DNA of 43,042 nt from DTU018 sp029550685 (lineage in GTDB: Bacteria > Bacillota > Syntrophomonadia > Syntrophomonadales > Syntrophomonadaceae). The position numbers and the translations under genes were made by a program. Positions 1 through 8,122 of the stretch are shown one piece after another (the stretch's first letter is position 1; each line of letters starts with the position of its first letter). The notes below the pieces were generated by a model that worked only from the letters and a program-made list of their open reading frames with translations, was not told the origin of the DNA and did not search any database. Where the stretch lies: the NCBI GenBank assembly GCA_035412805.1, contig DAONVO010000008.1, positions 1 through 43,042 on the forward strand, in the 5' to 3' direction.

Positions 1-18
1 TTTTCACAGCAATGACAA

Positions 19-40
19 GAGGATGGCCTAATCCATCCTC
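19..40 (-). terminator. Hairpin downstream of the Hsp20 gene
   Basis: Two perfect 8-base arms (GAGGATGG and CCATCCTC) enclose a 6-base loop just past the stop codon of the minus-strand Hsp20 gene. The following sequence on the minus strand is only moderately T-rich (TTGTCATT), so it is a plausible but not strong intrinsic terminator. Confidence 0.5.
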
Positions 41-42
41 TG

Positions 43-489
43 TTAATTAATTTCGATTTTCCTTCCCGGCTCCCGGGTTGGGGATGCTTTCGGAAGAACT
101 ATTTTTAAAATACCATCTCGATACTCAGCATTTATCCTTTCAGGTTGGATATTATCAACCCAGAAACTTCTGGAAACTTCACCATAAGAGCGTTCCCGTC
201 TTACATAGTCCCGCTCATTCTCATCCACAGTTTGCTGGCGCTGTGCTTTTATGATTAACTGACCGTCCTGCCATTCTACGTCGATGTCCTGCTTTTCATA
301 ACCTGGCATTTCGGCTTCTAAAATATATTCGGTAGCGGTTTCTTTAATATCGGTGCGGATAGGCGATAGAGCTGGGAACCAGGTGTGATCCAGCCAATTG
401 CCCCATCCGGCAGGACTGAAGAGTTCTTTCATAAAATCAGTGGGGAAAAGGCCGCCTGGTTTTCCGTAGGGACGCATCTGTTTGTTCAC
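43..489 (-). CDS. Hsp20/alpha-crystallin family small heat-shock protein
   Basis: A 148-residue ATP-independent holdase of the small heat-shock family, which binds unfolding proteins in the cytoplasm. The alpha-crystallin domain runs from about residue 42 (TDIKETATEYILEAEMPGY) to about 140, and includes the DGQLIIKA strand and the C-terminal DGILKIVLPK strand typical of the family. A short basic tail (GRKIEIN) follows. The start is GTG at 489, seven bases after AGGAGG on the minus strand. It appears to be monocistronic: a hairpin follows it and a divergently oriented methyltransferase lies upstream. No CIRCE or other heat-shock operator was recognised. The family call is secure; the physiological client is unknown. 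Confidence 0.95.
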   Translation of the reverse strand: MNKQMRPYGKPGGLFPTDFMKELFSPAGWGNWLDHTWFPALSPIRTDIKETATEYILEAEMPGYEKQDIDVEWQDGQLIIKAQRQQTVDENERDYVRRERSYGEVSRSFWVDNIQPERINAEYRDGILKIVLPKASPTREPGRKIEIN

Positions 490-690
490 AAACCTACCTC
501 CTTTTGATTTTTATATATTTTGTGTAAATCCATGAAAATCAATTCCCAGCTCAAAGGTGTGCCAGCCCGCTCTCCCGAATATTGCTTCCCAGGTGTTGGT
601 GCTGAGAATAGTAGTTCGCCGCGTTAAAAAAAGGAATTAAGTAAACTGATACCGAAAACAGTGGCAGACAAATATGGCAGGGGGAGTATA

Positions 691-1584
691 ATGAGCAGCA
701 AAAAATGGCATGAATATTCGGAGGAGGAAATTTTACGGGCCAATATAGAAAAGTACCAGCGGGACGATATTGTAAAATTTTATGAGGATTTCGAAGAACC
801 GCGTTATTCCTACATAGAATACCAGATCATACTGGCAGCAGTCCTAAAAGCTATGCGTGAAAAGTTGGGCCGACCGGTGAGAGCCGTGGATATGTGCGGC
901 GGTGCCGGCAAGGCTGCCTTTGTGATAAAGTCTATCCAGCCTGATAGTGAAGTTTTCCTGGTGGATTTGTCAGATAAAATGTTGAATATTGCCCGCCAGA
1001 GGGCTGCCAAGCTGGGTTTGGAGTTAAACATTGTAGAGGCCGATGCTTTTTCTTTTTTAGAGCAGGATGTTGAGTATGATCTATTCGTTTATTCCTCAGC
1101 CTTACATCATTTTAAAGATCCTATAAACCTATTAAAGGTATCAGCAGGTCGTATGAACCCTAAGGGAATGATTGTAACAATTGCTGATCCAACCACCTTG
1201 ATCAAGAGCAGGCGCTACCGGTTTTTCCAGTTTTTAGCCACTAAACGAGATGTTAAACTCCACCTGATTAAGCAATGTTTTCAGCGGCGGATAAAAAAAG
1301 CAGCCACAGCTGATGAAGAATTTGACGTGGCTGAATATCAGACTTATACGGGTATTGATGATCACCAGCTTTGCAGGGATTTGGCCAGCATAGATCTCCA
1401 CCCTCTTCTGCATCTGCGCTATCCTGCCGGAGAGCCCTATATGACAAAAATCATGCCTTATTTGGGTTTGTGCTGGGCTTTTAGTACGGTAATATGCCTT
1501 AGCCCCGATGATTACCAAGCCAATGTTGAGCTGATGAAGCAAGAAATAAAATCACAATTACCATTTCGTATCCGTTTTTTCTAG
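691..1584 (+). CDS. SAM-dependent class I methyltransferase, substrate unknown
   Basis: A 297-residue protein with a Rossmann-type methyltransferase core. The SAM-binding glycine loop is VDMCGGAGKAAF (about residues 69-80), followed by the acidic ribose-binding strand end VFLVDLSDKML and a post-I motif near VEADAFSFL. FVYSSALHHFKDP resembles motif IV of the methyltransferase 11/25 families. The C-terminal third has no recognised signature and may set substrate choice. An in-frame GTG lies at 661, but ATG 691 is preferred because GGGGGAG lies just before it. The gene stands alone, followed by a hairpin. The fold is confident; the substrate (small molecule, lipid or quinone) cannot be told from sequence. 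Confidence 0.85.
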   Translation: MSSKKWHEYSEEEILRANIEKYQRDDIVKFYEDFEEPRYSYIEYQIILAAVLKAMREKLGRPVRAVDMCGGAGKAAFVIKSIQPDSEVFLVDLSDKMLNIARQRAAKLGLELNIVEADAFSFLEQDVEYDLFVYSSALHHFKDPINLLKVSAGRMNPKGMIVTIADPTTLIKSRRYRFFQFLATKRDVKLHLIKQCFQRRIKKAATADEEFDVAEYQTYTGIDDHQLCRDLASIDLHPLLHLRYPAGEPYMTKIMPYLGLCWAFSTVICLSPDDYQANVELMKQEIKSQLPFRIRFF

Positions 1585-1617
1585 CTCCATGGCGAAAACG
1601 TGATGGGTTTATTTTGC

Positions 1618-1642
1618 AGCCAGCATCTTTAGGATGCTGGCT
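1618..1642 (+). terminator. Hairpin after the methyltransferase gene
   Basis: A perfect 10-bp stem (AGCCAGCATC and GATGCTGGCT) with a TTTAG loop lies 34 bases after the stop codon. Only a short T stretch follows on the plus strand, so termination is inferred mainly from stem strength and position. Confidence 0.55.
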
Positions 1643-1733
1643 TTATGCTGTCTGAAAGTAGGTCTAAATACTTATTGGAAAAGATACAATAAATAACAAC
1701 TCGATTTATTAGGGAGGAATCTATCTTTATTAA

Positions 1734-2288
1734 ATGAATGCCTGGAGCCCTTTGGCCAATGAGCTGGCTTTTGACCGGATAGTAAAACTGTGGATGGAGA
1801 ATATATCTCATCCAACTTTGGATCAATACTTTAGCTGGATTACTCAATTAGGTTCACCATTAGCCTTTGTTATTGGAGGCGTTGTTTCCATGCTGGTATG
1901 TATCCGGTGGGGCAAAAACTTGCAAGGGCTGATTTTGAATCTGTGTTTAGTGTCAAGTTGGGGCATAATGCATATTCTTAAGGACATCTTCGGCAGACCT
2001 AGGCCCTCCGGAGAGCACCTGACCTATGCCACCGGATTCAGCTTCCCCTCAGGACATGCTATGATTTCCATGGCCTTTTATGGATTTATTGCTTATCTGC
2101 TGTGGACCAACCTGCCCCATAAAAGCGGCAAATGGGGAGCATATCTGCTTGTAATACTGATAATATCGATTGGTTTAAGCCGGGTATATCTGAATGTGCA
2201 TTATGCTAGTGACGTACTGGCCGGATTTTTGTTGGGAGGGCTTTTGGTGTACTTCTTTGCGTGCCTGTATCGCTACCTTGAATCATAA
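1734..2288 (+). CDS. PAP2-family membrane phosphatase (undecaprenyl-diphosphatase/phosphatidic acid phosphatase-like)
   Basis: A 184-residue membrane protein of the PAP2 superfamily, which removes phosphate from lipid phosphates or isoprenoid diphosphates at the membrane. All three signature motifs are present in order: KDIFGRPRP (KxxxxxxRP, about residues 83-91), SFPSGHAM (PSGH, about 101-108) and SRVYLNVHYASD (SRxxxxxHxxxD, about 150-161). About five hydrophobic segments surround them. A TAA codon immediately precedes ATG 1734, so this is the earliest possible start. AGGGAGG lies at 1711-1717, which is farther away than usual (16 bases), so translation may be weak. Undecaprenyl-diphosphate recycling (BcrC type) is one possibility, but specificity cannot be read from the sequence. 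Confidence 0.9.
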   Translation: MNAWSPLANELAFDRIVKLWMENISHPTLDQYFSWITQLGSPLAFVIGGVVSMLVCIRWGKNLQGLILNLCLVSSWGIMHILKDIFGRPRPSGEHLTYATGFSFPSGHAMISMAFYGFIAYLLWTNLPHKSGKWGAYLLVILIISIGLSRVYLNVHYASDVLAGFLLGGLLVYFFACLYRYLES

Positions 2289-2654
2289 TTAGCATTAATA
2301 ATGTTAATATTTAATCATCCCTAACCACAAGTCCGCTGATGCTTTCTTAGTTTTCACCCCCATTAAAAGCATATGACTATCGCGTTAAGCCAATTATTTT
2401 TCCCCGTTGATGGAAAGTAGAAGCATATAAATAAATTTTAATATCATCAACAAAGCATAAAACATAAAAAAGCGTCAAAACAGATAAATAATAGAAATAC
2501 TTACCATTAATATTAAAATATGGAGTGAAAATGAGCAAAGGGCAGCTTTTATATTCAGTTTCCTTATATTGTATTCTTATTTAGGGGATGAGTAGGTTTG
2601 GGTATATAGGCAACCAACTTAATCTCAAATAATTCAGACGAGAGGGGAAAAGGT
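2289..2654. other. AT-rich intergenic region upstream of the hydrogenase operon
   Basis: About 366 bases without a credible gene. It is strongly A/T-rich (especially 2380-2580) and must contain the promoter of the hydCBA operon, but I see no -35/-10 pair good enough to mark. A 17-codon open frame beginning at 2531 is too short to call. AGAGGGG at 2641-2647 is the ribosome-binding site for hydC. Confidence 0.6.
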
Positions 2655-3098
2655 TTGGATTATCGGAAAATTATCAGTGATTATGCAGATGTACCGGGCG
2701 GTTTGATAGAAGCTTATCATGCTGTCCAGGCCGAACTAGGCTATCTGCCCAAGGAAGTTGTTGCTGAAGCAGCTCGAGTTTTCAACATTCCTACAGCTGA
2801 TGCCTATGGGGTGGCCACATTTTACTCCATGTTCTCAGTCAAGAGCCGGGGCAAGAACGTAATTCGCATATGTGAAAGTGCCCCATGCCATGTAGCCGGT
2901 GCTGCCGAGGTCGTTACTGCACTGGAAAGGGAACTGGGGGTAAGAATGGGAGAAAGCACCCCGGATGGAGTATTTGCTCTGGAATTTACTGAATGCGTAG
3001 GACAGTGCCAGGCTACTCCGGTAATTACTATTAATGGCAAGCCATACCTGGATGTTAAACCAGCCCAAATACCCAGCATTTTAGCTGAATACCGTTAA
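2655..3098 (+). CDS. hydC: NADH-linked [FeFe] hydrogenase subunit HydC (NuoE-like, [2Fe-2S])
   Basis: A 147-residue thioredoxin-fold [2Fe-2S] subunit of a cytoplasmic NADH-linked hydrogenase. It passes electrons within the HydABC complex and is homologous to NuoE of complex I. The four cluster ligands are visible: C73 and C78 in CESAPC, C114 and C118 in CVGQC. The N-terminal helical region (GGLIEAYHAVQAELGYLP) and GVATFYSMF are typical of the family. The start is TTG at 2655, seven bases after AGAGGGG. It opens the hydC-hydB-hydA operon, 67 bases before hydB. Family and complex are confident from the neighbours; the precise electron path is family knowledge. Confidence 0.93.
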   Translation: MDYRKIISDYADVPGGLIEAYHAVQAELGYLPKEVVAEAARVFNIPTADAYGVATFYSMFSVKSRGKNVIRICESAPCHVAGAAEVVTALERELGVRMGESTPDGVFALEFTECVGQCQATPVITINGKPYLDVKPAQIPSILAEYR

Positions 3099-3165
3099 TC
3101 TTAATTATTGCTGGGCTAGTGAAAGTGAGTTCATTTACAACTTCATGCTGAAGGGAGGCATATAA

Positions 3166-4389
3166 GTGGCGGAAGAAATACGTATTGTATTGCGAAACTA
3201 CGGCAAGATTGATCCGCTGAAGATAGACGACTATCTAGCCCAGGGCGGATATAAAGCTCTGGAAAAGGCCCGTACCATGGACCCCAAAGCGGTAATAGAA
3301 GAAGTTAAAAAGTCCAATCTGAGAGGTCGGGGAGGAGCCGGCTTTAATTGCGGGCAGAAGTGGTCCTTTGCCTATGCAGCAGAAGCTGATGAAAAATATG
3401 TGGTATGCAATGCGGATGAAGGTGAGCCTGGAACCTATAAAGACAGGCTGATTATGGAAAACGATCCCCATACCCTTTTGGAAGGAATGGCCATTTGTGC
3501 TCATGCCATAGGTGCCAAAAAGGGCTATATTTACTGCCGTGGCGAATATCCTTACGTCGTAGAAATCCTTATAACAGCCATTGATCAGGCCAAAGAAAAA
3601 GGTGTTCTGGGAGACTTCGATATTGAAGTTCGCAGTGGTGCCGGTGCTTATGTTTGTGGTGAAGAAACTGCCCTCATTGAATCATTGGAAGGCAAGCGGG
3701 GCGAACCCCGTTTCAAACCGCCCTACCCGCCATCCGAAGGTTTATGGGGTAAACCCACCATTGTTAATAACGTAGAGACATTTGCCAACATTCCCGTGAT
3801 TATGGATAAAGGTGCTGAATGGTTTGCAGCCATTGGTGTACCTTCGTACCCAGGAACCAAAGTAGTTACTCTTACTGGGGACGTAAACAACAAGACTTTC
3901 TTTGAAGTTCCTACTAATACCACTATCCGGGAAGTCATTTATAAGTTGGGCGGAGGTATTCCGGGAGGCAAGAAGTTCAAAGCCGTGCAAATTGGCGGAA
4001 CATCAGGTGCTTTCATTCCTGAATCTCAATTGGATACTCCCATCGCTTTTGACAACATGGCCGCCATTGGAGCCACTCTGGGATCTGGGGCTGTGTTTGT
4101 GCTGGATGAGACCCGGGAAATAGTAGATACCGTTACGCGTATTATCGAATTTTTTGAACATGAATCCTGTGGCAAATGTGCTCCCTGCCGTGAAGGTACA
4201 GCTCGCTGTGCAGAACTTATGGAAAAAATCAATGCAGGTTTAGGCAGCCAGAAAGATCTGAATCTGCTGGAGAAATTAGGCCGAGTTATGACTTATTCCT
4301 GCCTATGTGGCCTGGGACAGGCCGCTCCGACTCCGGCCTTGTCCACCATTAAGCACTTTAGAGCTGATTATGAAGCCAAATTCATATAA
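3166..4389 (+). CDS. hydB: NADH-linked [FeFe] hydrogenase subunit HydB (NuoF-like, FMN and NADH site)
   Basis: A 407-residue NuoF-type flavoprotein that oxidises or reduces NAD(H) with FMN and feeds HydA. The NADH-binding loop GRGGAGF is at residues 54-60 and the flavin-site signature CNADEGEPGTYKDR follows near 80-94. GAGAYVCGEETALI lies in the middle. The C-terminal [4Fe-4S] motif is SCGKCAPCREG (C335, C338, C341) with the fourth ligand in YSCLCGLG (C379 or C381). Confurcating HydB proteins such as that of Thermotoga maritima carry an extra N-terminal [2Fe-2S] domain and a C-terminal 2[4Fe-4S] ferredoxin domain; this protein has neither and stops soon after the NuoF core. The start is GTG, seven bases after AAGGGAGG. 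Confidence 0.94.
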   Translation: MAEEIRIVLRNYGKIDPLKIDDYLAQGGYKALEKARTMDPKAVIEEVKKSNLRGRGGAGFNCGQKWSFAYAAEADEKYVVCNADEGEPGTYKDRLIMENDPHTLLEGMAICAHAIGAKKGYIYCRGEYPYVVEILITAIDQAKEKGVLGDFDIEVRSGAGAYVCGEETALIESLEGKRGEPRFKPPYPPSEGLWGKPTIVNNVETFANIPVIMDKGAEWFAAIGVPSYPGTKVVTLTGDVNNKTFFEVPTNTTIREVIYKLGGGIPGGKKFKAVQIGGTSGAFIPESQLDTPIAFDNMAAIGATLGSGAVFVLDETREIVDTVTRIIEFFEHESCGKCAPCREGTARCAELMEKINAGLGSQKDLNLLEKLGRVMTYSCLCGLGQAAPTPALSTIKHFRADYEAKFI

Positions 4390-4408
4390 GAAGGAGGGGT
4401 GAAAGTAA

Positions 4409-6133
4409 ATGATAAATCTTACTATAGATGGGATCCAAGTAACTGTTCCTAAGGGCTCGACTATTCTGCAAGCAGCAGCACAGGCCGGCATCAGGATTCC
4501 TACCCTATGCTGGCATCCGGACCAGGCAGTTAAAGCCAATTGCCGTATTTGCGTGTGTGAGGTAGAGGGGAACCGGCTTCTTCAAGCTGCCTGTTCTACA
4601 CCAGTTACAGAAGGCATGGTCGTAAAGAGCAAAACACCCAAAGTTATTGAAGCCCGTACCATGATTCTGGAACTAATCTTGTCAAATCATCCTCAGGACT
4701 GCCTCAACTGTATACGCAACCAGAACTGCGAACTGCAGGATCTGGCAGCTGAGTATTTCATTCGCGACAATCCATTCGAATATAAGACCCGTGGTTATGA
4801 GTTGGATCGGTCTACGCCTTCCATTGTGCGTGATCAGAACAAGTGTGTTTTATGCCGGCGTTGTATCGACGCTTGCTCGGTAACTCAATCTGTATATGCA
4901 TTGGGATTGGAAAATCGCGGTGTTTCGTCCATGGTAGTTCCCACCATGGGAGAACCGTTGATAGAAAGTCCTTGTGTCATGTGCGGGCAATGCATTCATG
5001 CCTGTCCGGTGGGAGCTATCTACGAGAATGAGCAGATTGATGAATTACTGGCTGCCATAGCTGATCCTGACAAAGTAGTAGTTACCCAGATTGCTCCTGC
5101 GGTGCGCGTAGCTTTAGGTGAAGAAATTGGCATGGCAACCGGTGAGCTTCCGATGGAAGTATTTGTGAGTGGTCTGCGCCAGGTAGGTTTTGACTATGTA
5201 CTGCACACCAATTTCACCGCTGACCTTACCATTATTGAAGAAGGCAACGAGCTGCTCAAGAGACTAAAAGAGGGCGGAACTCTGCCCATGTTCACTTCCT
5301 GCAGCCCAGGTTGGATCAATTTCTGTGAGACTTTTTATCCTGATTTGCTGGATCACCTGTCCACCTGCAAGTCTCCACAGCAAATGTTCGGGGCTTTGGT
5401 AAAAACCTATTGGGCTGAAAAAATGAATATTGATCCCAGCAAGATCTATTCTGTATCTATTATGCCCTGTACCGCTAAAAAATTCGAAGCCAGCCGCCCT
5501 GAGATGTGCGACAGCGGCTACCGGGATGTGGATTTAGTATTAACTACCCGCGAAATCGGCAGGCTGTTCCGCATGTCCGGAATTGATTTTTCCAAACTGG
5601 CTCCTTCCCAGTTCGATCCCTGGATGGGTCAGTATACTGGCGCTGCAGTTATCTTTGGTGCCACTGGCGGGGTTATGGAAGCAGCTCTGAGAACCGTATA
5701 TGAAGTTGTCACTGAGCAGGAGCTCAAGGATGTTAACTTCACGGCAGTTCGCGGTATGGAAGGCATCAAAGAAGCGGAAGTGGATCTTAATGGAACAGTA
5801 GTAAAAGTAGCCGTAGCTCATGGCTTGAGCAATGCCCGGAAATTAATGGATCAGGTACGAGCCGGGCAATGCGATTATCATTTCATCGAAATCATGGCTT
5901 GTCCGGGAGGTTGTATCGGCGGCGGTGGTCAGCCCATAACTAAAGCTAATGCCAAACGGGCTGAACGTATAGAAGCCATCTACGTCGAAGATGAAAAGAC
6001 ACCGATTCGTAAATCCCATGAGAATCCTGAGATCAAAACGATTTACGATGAATTCTTGCATGAGCCATTAGGGCACAAGTCGCATGAGTTGCTGCATACA
6101 CACTATCATCCCAAGAACAAAAAATATCTATAA
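4409..6133 (+). CDS. hydA: [FeFe] hydrogenase catalytic subunit HydA
   Basis: A 574-residue cytoplasmic catalytic subunit that makes H2 from protons, here probably with NADH-derived electrons via HydB/HydC. Domains in order: N-terminal plant-type [2Fe-2S] (C34, C45, C48, C62); His-Cys [4Fe-4S] (H94, C98, C101, C107); two [4Fe-4S] ferredoxin sites (C146/C149/C152/C156 and C189/C192/C195/C199); then the H-cluster domain from about 215. H-cluster motifs: L1 TSCSPGW (296-302), L2 MPCTAKKFE (C354), L3 EIMACPGGCIGGGGQP (C498, C502). L1 has Ser where most family members have a second Cys. A typical small-subunit-like tail ends in a His-rich stretch. The start ATG follows AGGAGGGG; the gene is the last of hydCBA. 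Confidence 0.96.
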   Translation: MINLTIDGIQVTVPKGSTILQAAAQAGIRIPTLCWHPDQAVKANCRICVCEVEGNRLLQAACSTPVTEGMVVKSKTPKVIEARTMILELILSNHPQDCLNCIRNQNCELQDLAAEYFIRDNPFEYKTRGYELDRSTPSIVRDQNKCVLCRRCIDACSVTQSVYALGLENRGVSSMVVPTMGEPLIESPCVMCGQCIHACPVGAIYENEQIDELLAAIADPDKVVVTQIAPAVRVALGEEIGMATGELPMEVFVSGLRQVGFDYVLHTNFTADLTIIEEGNELLKRLKEGGTLPMFTSCSPGWINFCETFYPDLLDHLSTCKSPQQMFGALVKTYWAEKMNIDPSKIYSVSIMPCTAKKFEASRPEMCDSGYRDVDLVLTTREIGRLFRMSGIDFSKLAPSQFDPWMGQYTGAAVIFGATGGVMEAALRTVYEVVTEQELKDVNFTAVRGMEGIKEAEVDLNGTVVKVAVAHGLSNARKLMDQVRAGQCDYHFIEIMACPGGCIGGGGQPITKANAKRAERIEAIYVEDEKTPIRKSHENPEIKTIYDEFLHEPLGHKSHELLHTHYHPKNKKYL

Positions 6134-6224
6134 GATCGGATAACAAGATTCAGATCTAAACAAAACAGCATATATCCTGATAATAAGGCGTTAGCTGAAT
6201 TAGAGGGGCCACATTATAAATGAT

Positions 6225-6240
6225 AATAAGTATACTTATT
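6225..6240. promoter_or_regulatory. Perfect 16-bp palindrome between hydA and the maturation genes
   Basis: AATAAGTATACTTATT is a perfect inverted repeat with no spacer. It lies about 100 bases after hydA and 84 bases before the TM1266-like regulator gene. A similar half (AATAAGTAGACTT) follows at 6250-6262. The position and symmetry suit an operator for a dimeric regulator, but it is A/T-rich and no binder is known. Confidence 0.4.
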
Positions 6241-6275
6241 TTGATAAGTTAATAAGTAGACTTGTTAGCTTAAGG

Positions 6276-6306
6276 CCGCTCTTTTTCAGGAGCGGTTTAT
6301 TTTTAT
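6276..6306 (+). terminator. Intrinsic terminator after hydA
   Basis: A 6-bp GC stem (CCGCTC/GAGCGG) with an 8-base loop is followed directly by TTTATTTTTAT. It lies between hydA and the regulator gene, so the structural hydCBA genes and the maturation genes are probably separate transcripts, or are connected only by read-through. Confidence 0.75.
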
Positions 6307-6323
6307 GCCAAGGAGAGTGCAGT

Positions 6324-6584
6324 ATGGTGGAAAAACGACTGGGAGTAATCGGTATTGTCATCGAAGACCGTGAAGTAGCTGCCAAGGTCAATCAGATATT
6401 GCATGAACATGCTGATATGATCGTAGGCCGTTTGGGCCTTCCTTACCGGGAACGCAACGTTTCCGTGATAGCCCTGATTGTAGACGGTACCACTGATGAA
6501 CTGGGAGCTTTAACCGGTAAATTAGGCAATATTCCTAAAGTGACGGTAAAAAGCGCCCTGGCCAAAGGGGGTAGTACCAAATAG
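6324..6584 (+). CDS. TM1266-type putative iron-only hydrogenase system regulator
   Basis: An 86-residue protein of the small family annotated as 'iron-only hydrogenase system regulator' (TM1266 type), often found beside hydEFG. It has an ACT/NikR-C-like alpha-beta pattern: the strand LGVIGIVIED, a helix VAAKVNQILHEHADMIVGRLG, and the strand NVSVIALIVDG followed by a second helix with LGNIPKVTVKSAL. There is no separate DNA-binding domain, so a role in ligand sensing or maturation, rather than direct DNA binding, is possible. The start ATG follows AAGGAGAG. It is the first gene of the maturation cluster, 60 bases upstream of hydG. Function is inferred from family and context only. Confidence 0.85.
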   Translation: MVEKRLGVIGIVIEDREVAAKVNQILHEHADMIVGRLGLPYRERNVSVIALIVDGTTDELGALTGKLGNIPKVTVKSALAKGGSTK

Positions 6585-6643
6585 CCGGAGACGTGGAAAC
6601 CCTATGAGTTTTATTGTCTATTTGATTAAGGGGTGTAATTATT

Positions 6644-8110
6644 ATGAATAGCGTAAGTTTACAAGAATGGATAGATAATGTTATTAAACCTGAGCAGGAT
6701 GAGAAATACCTGAACCAGGGAGGGGATTTTGTCAATGAAGAACTAATTAACCAGGCTTTGCTGGCCAACCAACAACCTTCCAGGACCAGATTGCGGGAGA
6801 TTATGGCCAAAGCCCTGGAACTGCAGCGGCTGGACCCGGATGAAACCGCAGCTCTGTTGAATTGCCAGGATGAAGATATTTGGCAGGAAATGTATCAAGT
6901 AGGATACCAGATTAAGGAGAAGGTATACGGACGCCGCGTAGTTACCTTTGCTCCTCTTTATGTCAGCAATTACTGTGTTAACAACTGTGTTTACTGTGGT
7001 TATCGGAAGTCAAATAAGGAAACGGTGCGCCACCGGCTGACTTTGGATGAAGTAGAGGCAGAAGTAGCCGCTTTGGTTCAACAAGGTCATAAACGGCTGA
7101 TCATGGTCTATGGAGAGCATCCCTCTTCTAATGTTCATTATATGGCAGATACCCTGGTCCGGGCCTACAACACCAAGGTTGGCAACGGGGAAATCCGCCG
7201 GGTTAATGTTAATGCGGCGCCGTTGTCAGTAGAAGATTTTAAGATATTAAAAGAGGTTGGCATAGGCACCTTCCAGGTATTCCAGGAAACTTATCATCAT
7301 AAATCTTACCAGCGCCTGCATCCCAAAGGGACAATTAAAGCCAACTATCCCTGGCGGCTGTATTCCCTCCACCGGGCTATAGAAGCCGGGGTGGACGATG
7401 TAGGTATCGGGGTTTTGTTTGGGCTGTATGACTGGAAATTTGAAGTCATGGGCCTGCTGCTGCATACTATCGACTTGGAGGAGAAATTTGGCGGAGTAGG
7501 GCCTCATACTATATCCGTACCCAGGATTCAACCTGCAGTCAATACTCCCTTTACTAAGAATAGCCGTTACCTGGTGGATGATGACTGCTTCAAGAAACTG
7601 GTAACCGTTATTCGCCTGTCAGTGCCTTATACAGGGCTTATCTTAACTGCCCGGGAGAGAGCCGAGGTTCGCGACGATGTTATCAAAGTAGGGGTCACCC
7701 AGTTGGATGCCGGGTCCAACATCGGCGTGGGCAGCTATTCAGAAAATAGTTTGGATTACACCCGCCAGCAGTTTATTCTCGGGGATAATCGCACTTTGGA
7801 TGAGATGATTCGCGATTTGGCCAAGATGGGTTTCATAACCTCCTTCTGTACAGCTGATTACCGCTGCGGGCGAACCGGTGAATGCTTTATGAATATTACC
7901 AAGCAGGGTAAAATCCATAACCTGTGTATGCCCAATGCCATCCTTACCTTCAAGGAATACCTGCTGGATTATGCCAGCCCGGAAACCAAAGCGGAAGCCT
8001 CTTACCTTATTGAGAAGGAATTTAATGCCCTGCCCAATGAGCACGTCAGAGAAAAGGTCAAAGGCATGCTGGAACGGATCGAAGCAGGTGAGCGGGATCT
8101 ATTCCTGTAA
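6644..8110 (+). CDS. hydG: [FeFe] hydrogenase H-cluster maturase HydG (tyrosine lyase)
   Basis: A 488-residue radical SAM enzyme that splits tyrosine to give the CO and CN ligands of the H-cluster in an Fe(CO)2CN synthon. The radical SAM [4Fe-4S] site is C111, C115 and C118 (CVNNCVYC). Family landmarks include GHKRL, EIRRVNVN, FQETYH, GVLFGLYDWKFEV and GVGPHTISVPR. The C-terminal domain that carries the CO/CN-producing auxiliary cluster should read CxxC-x22-C. Here it reads CTADYRCGRTGEC, with C402 and C428 in place but D405 in the second Cys position; C408 and C414 are extra cysteines nearby. The start ATG lies downstream of AAGGGGTG. It leads into the 95-residue gene 12 bases later. Confidence 0.93.
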   Translation: MNSVSLQEWIDNVIKPEQDEKYLNQGGDFVNEELINQALLANQQPSRTRLREIMAKALELQRLDPDETAALLNCQDEDIWQEMYQVGYQIKEKVYGRRVVTFAPLYVSNYCVNNCVYCGYRKSNKETVRHRLTLDEVEAEVAALVQQGHKRLIMVYGEHPSSNVHYMADTLVRAYNTKVGNGEIRRVNVNAAPLSVEDFKILKEVGIGTFQVFQETYHHKSYQRLHPKGTIKANYPWRLYSLHRAIEAGVDDVGIGVLFGLYDWKFEVMGLLLHTIDLEEKFGGVGPHTISVPRIQPAVNTPFTKNSRYLVDDDCFKKLVTVIRLSVPYTGLILTARERAEVRDDVIKVGVTQLDAGSNIGVGSYSENSLDYTRQQFILGDNRTLDEMIRDLAKMGFITSFCTADYRCGRTGECFMNITKQGKIHNLCMPNAILTFKEYLLDYASPETKAEASYLIEKEFNALPNEHVREKVKGMLERIEAGERDLFL

Positions 8111-8122
8111 GGAGGCTGTTCT

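Noticed and set aside
2531..2584. 17-codon leader peptide upstream of hydC
   Set aside because: It starts MSKGQ and has a weak GGAG upstream, but it is too short and has no attenuator-like structure after it.
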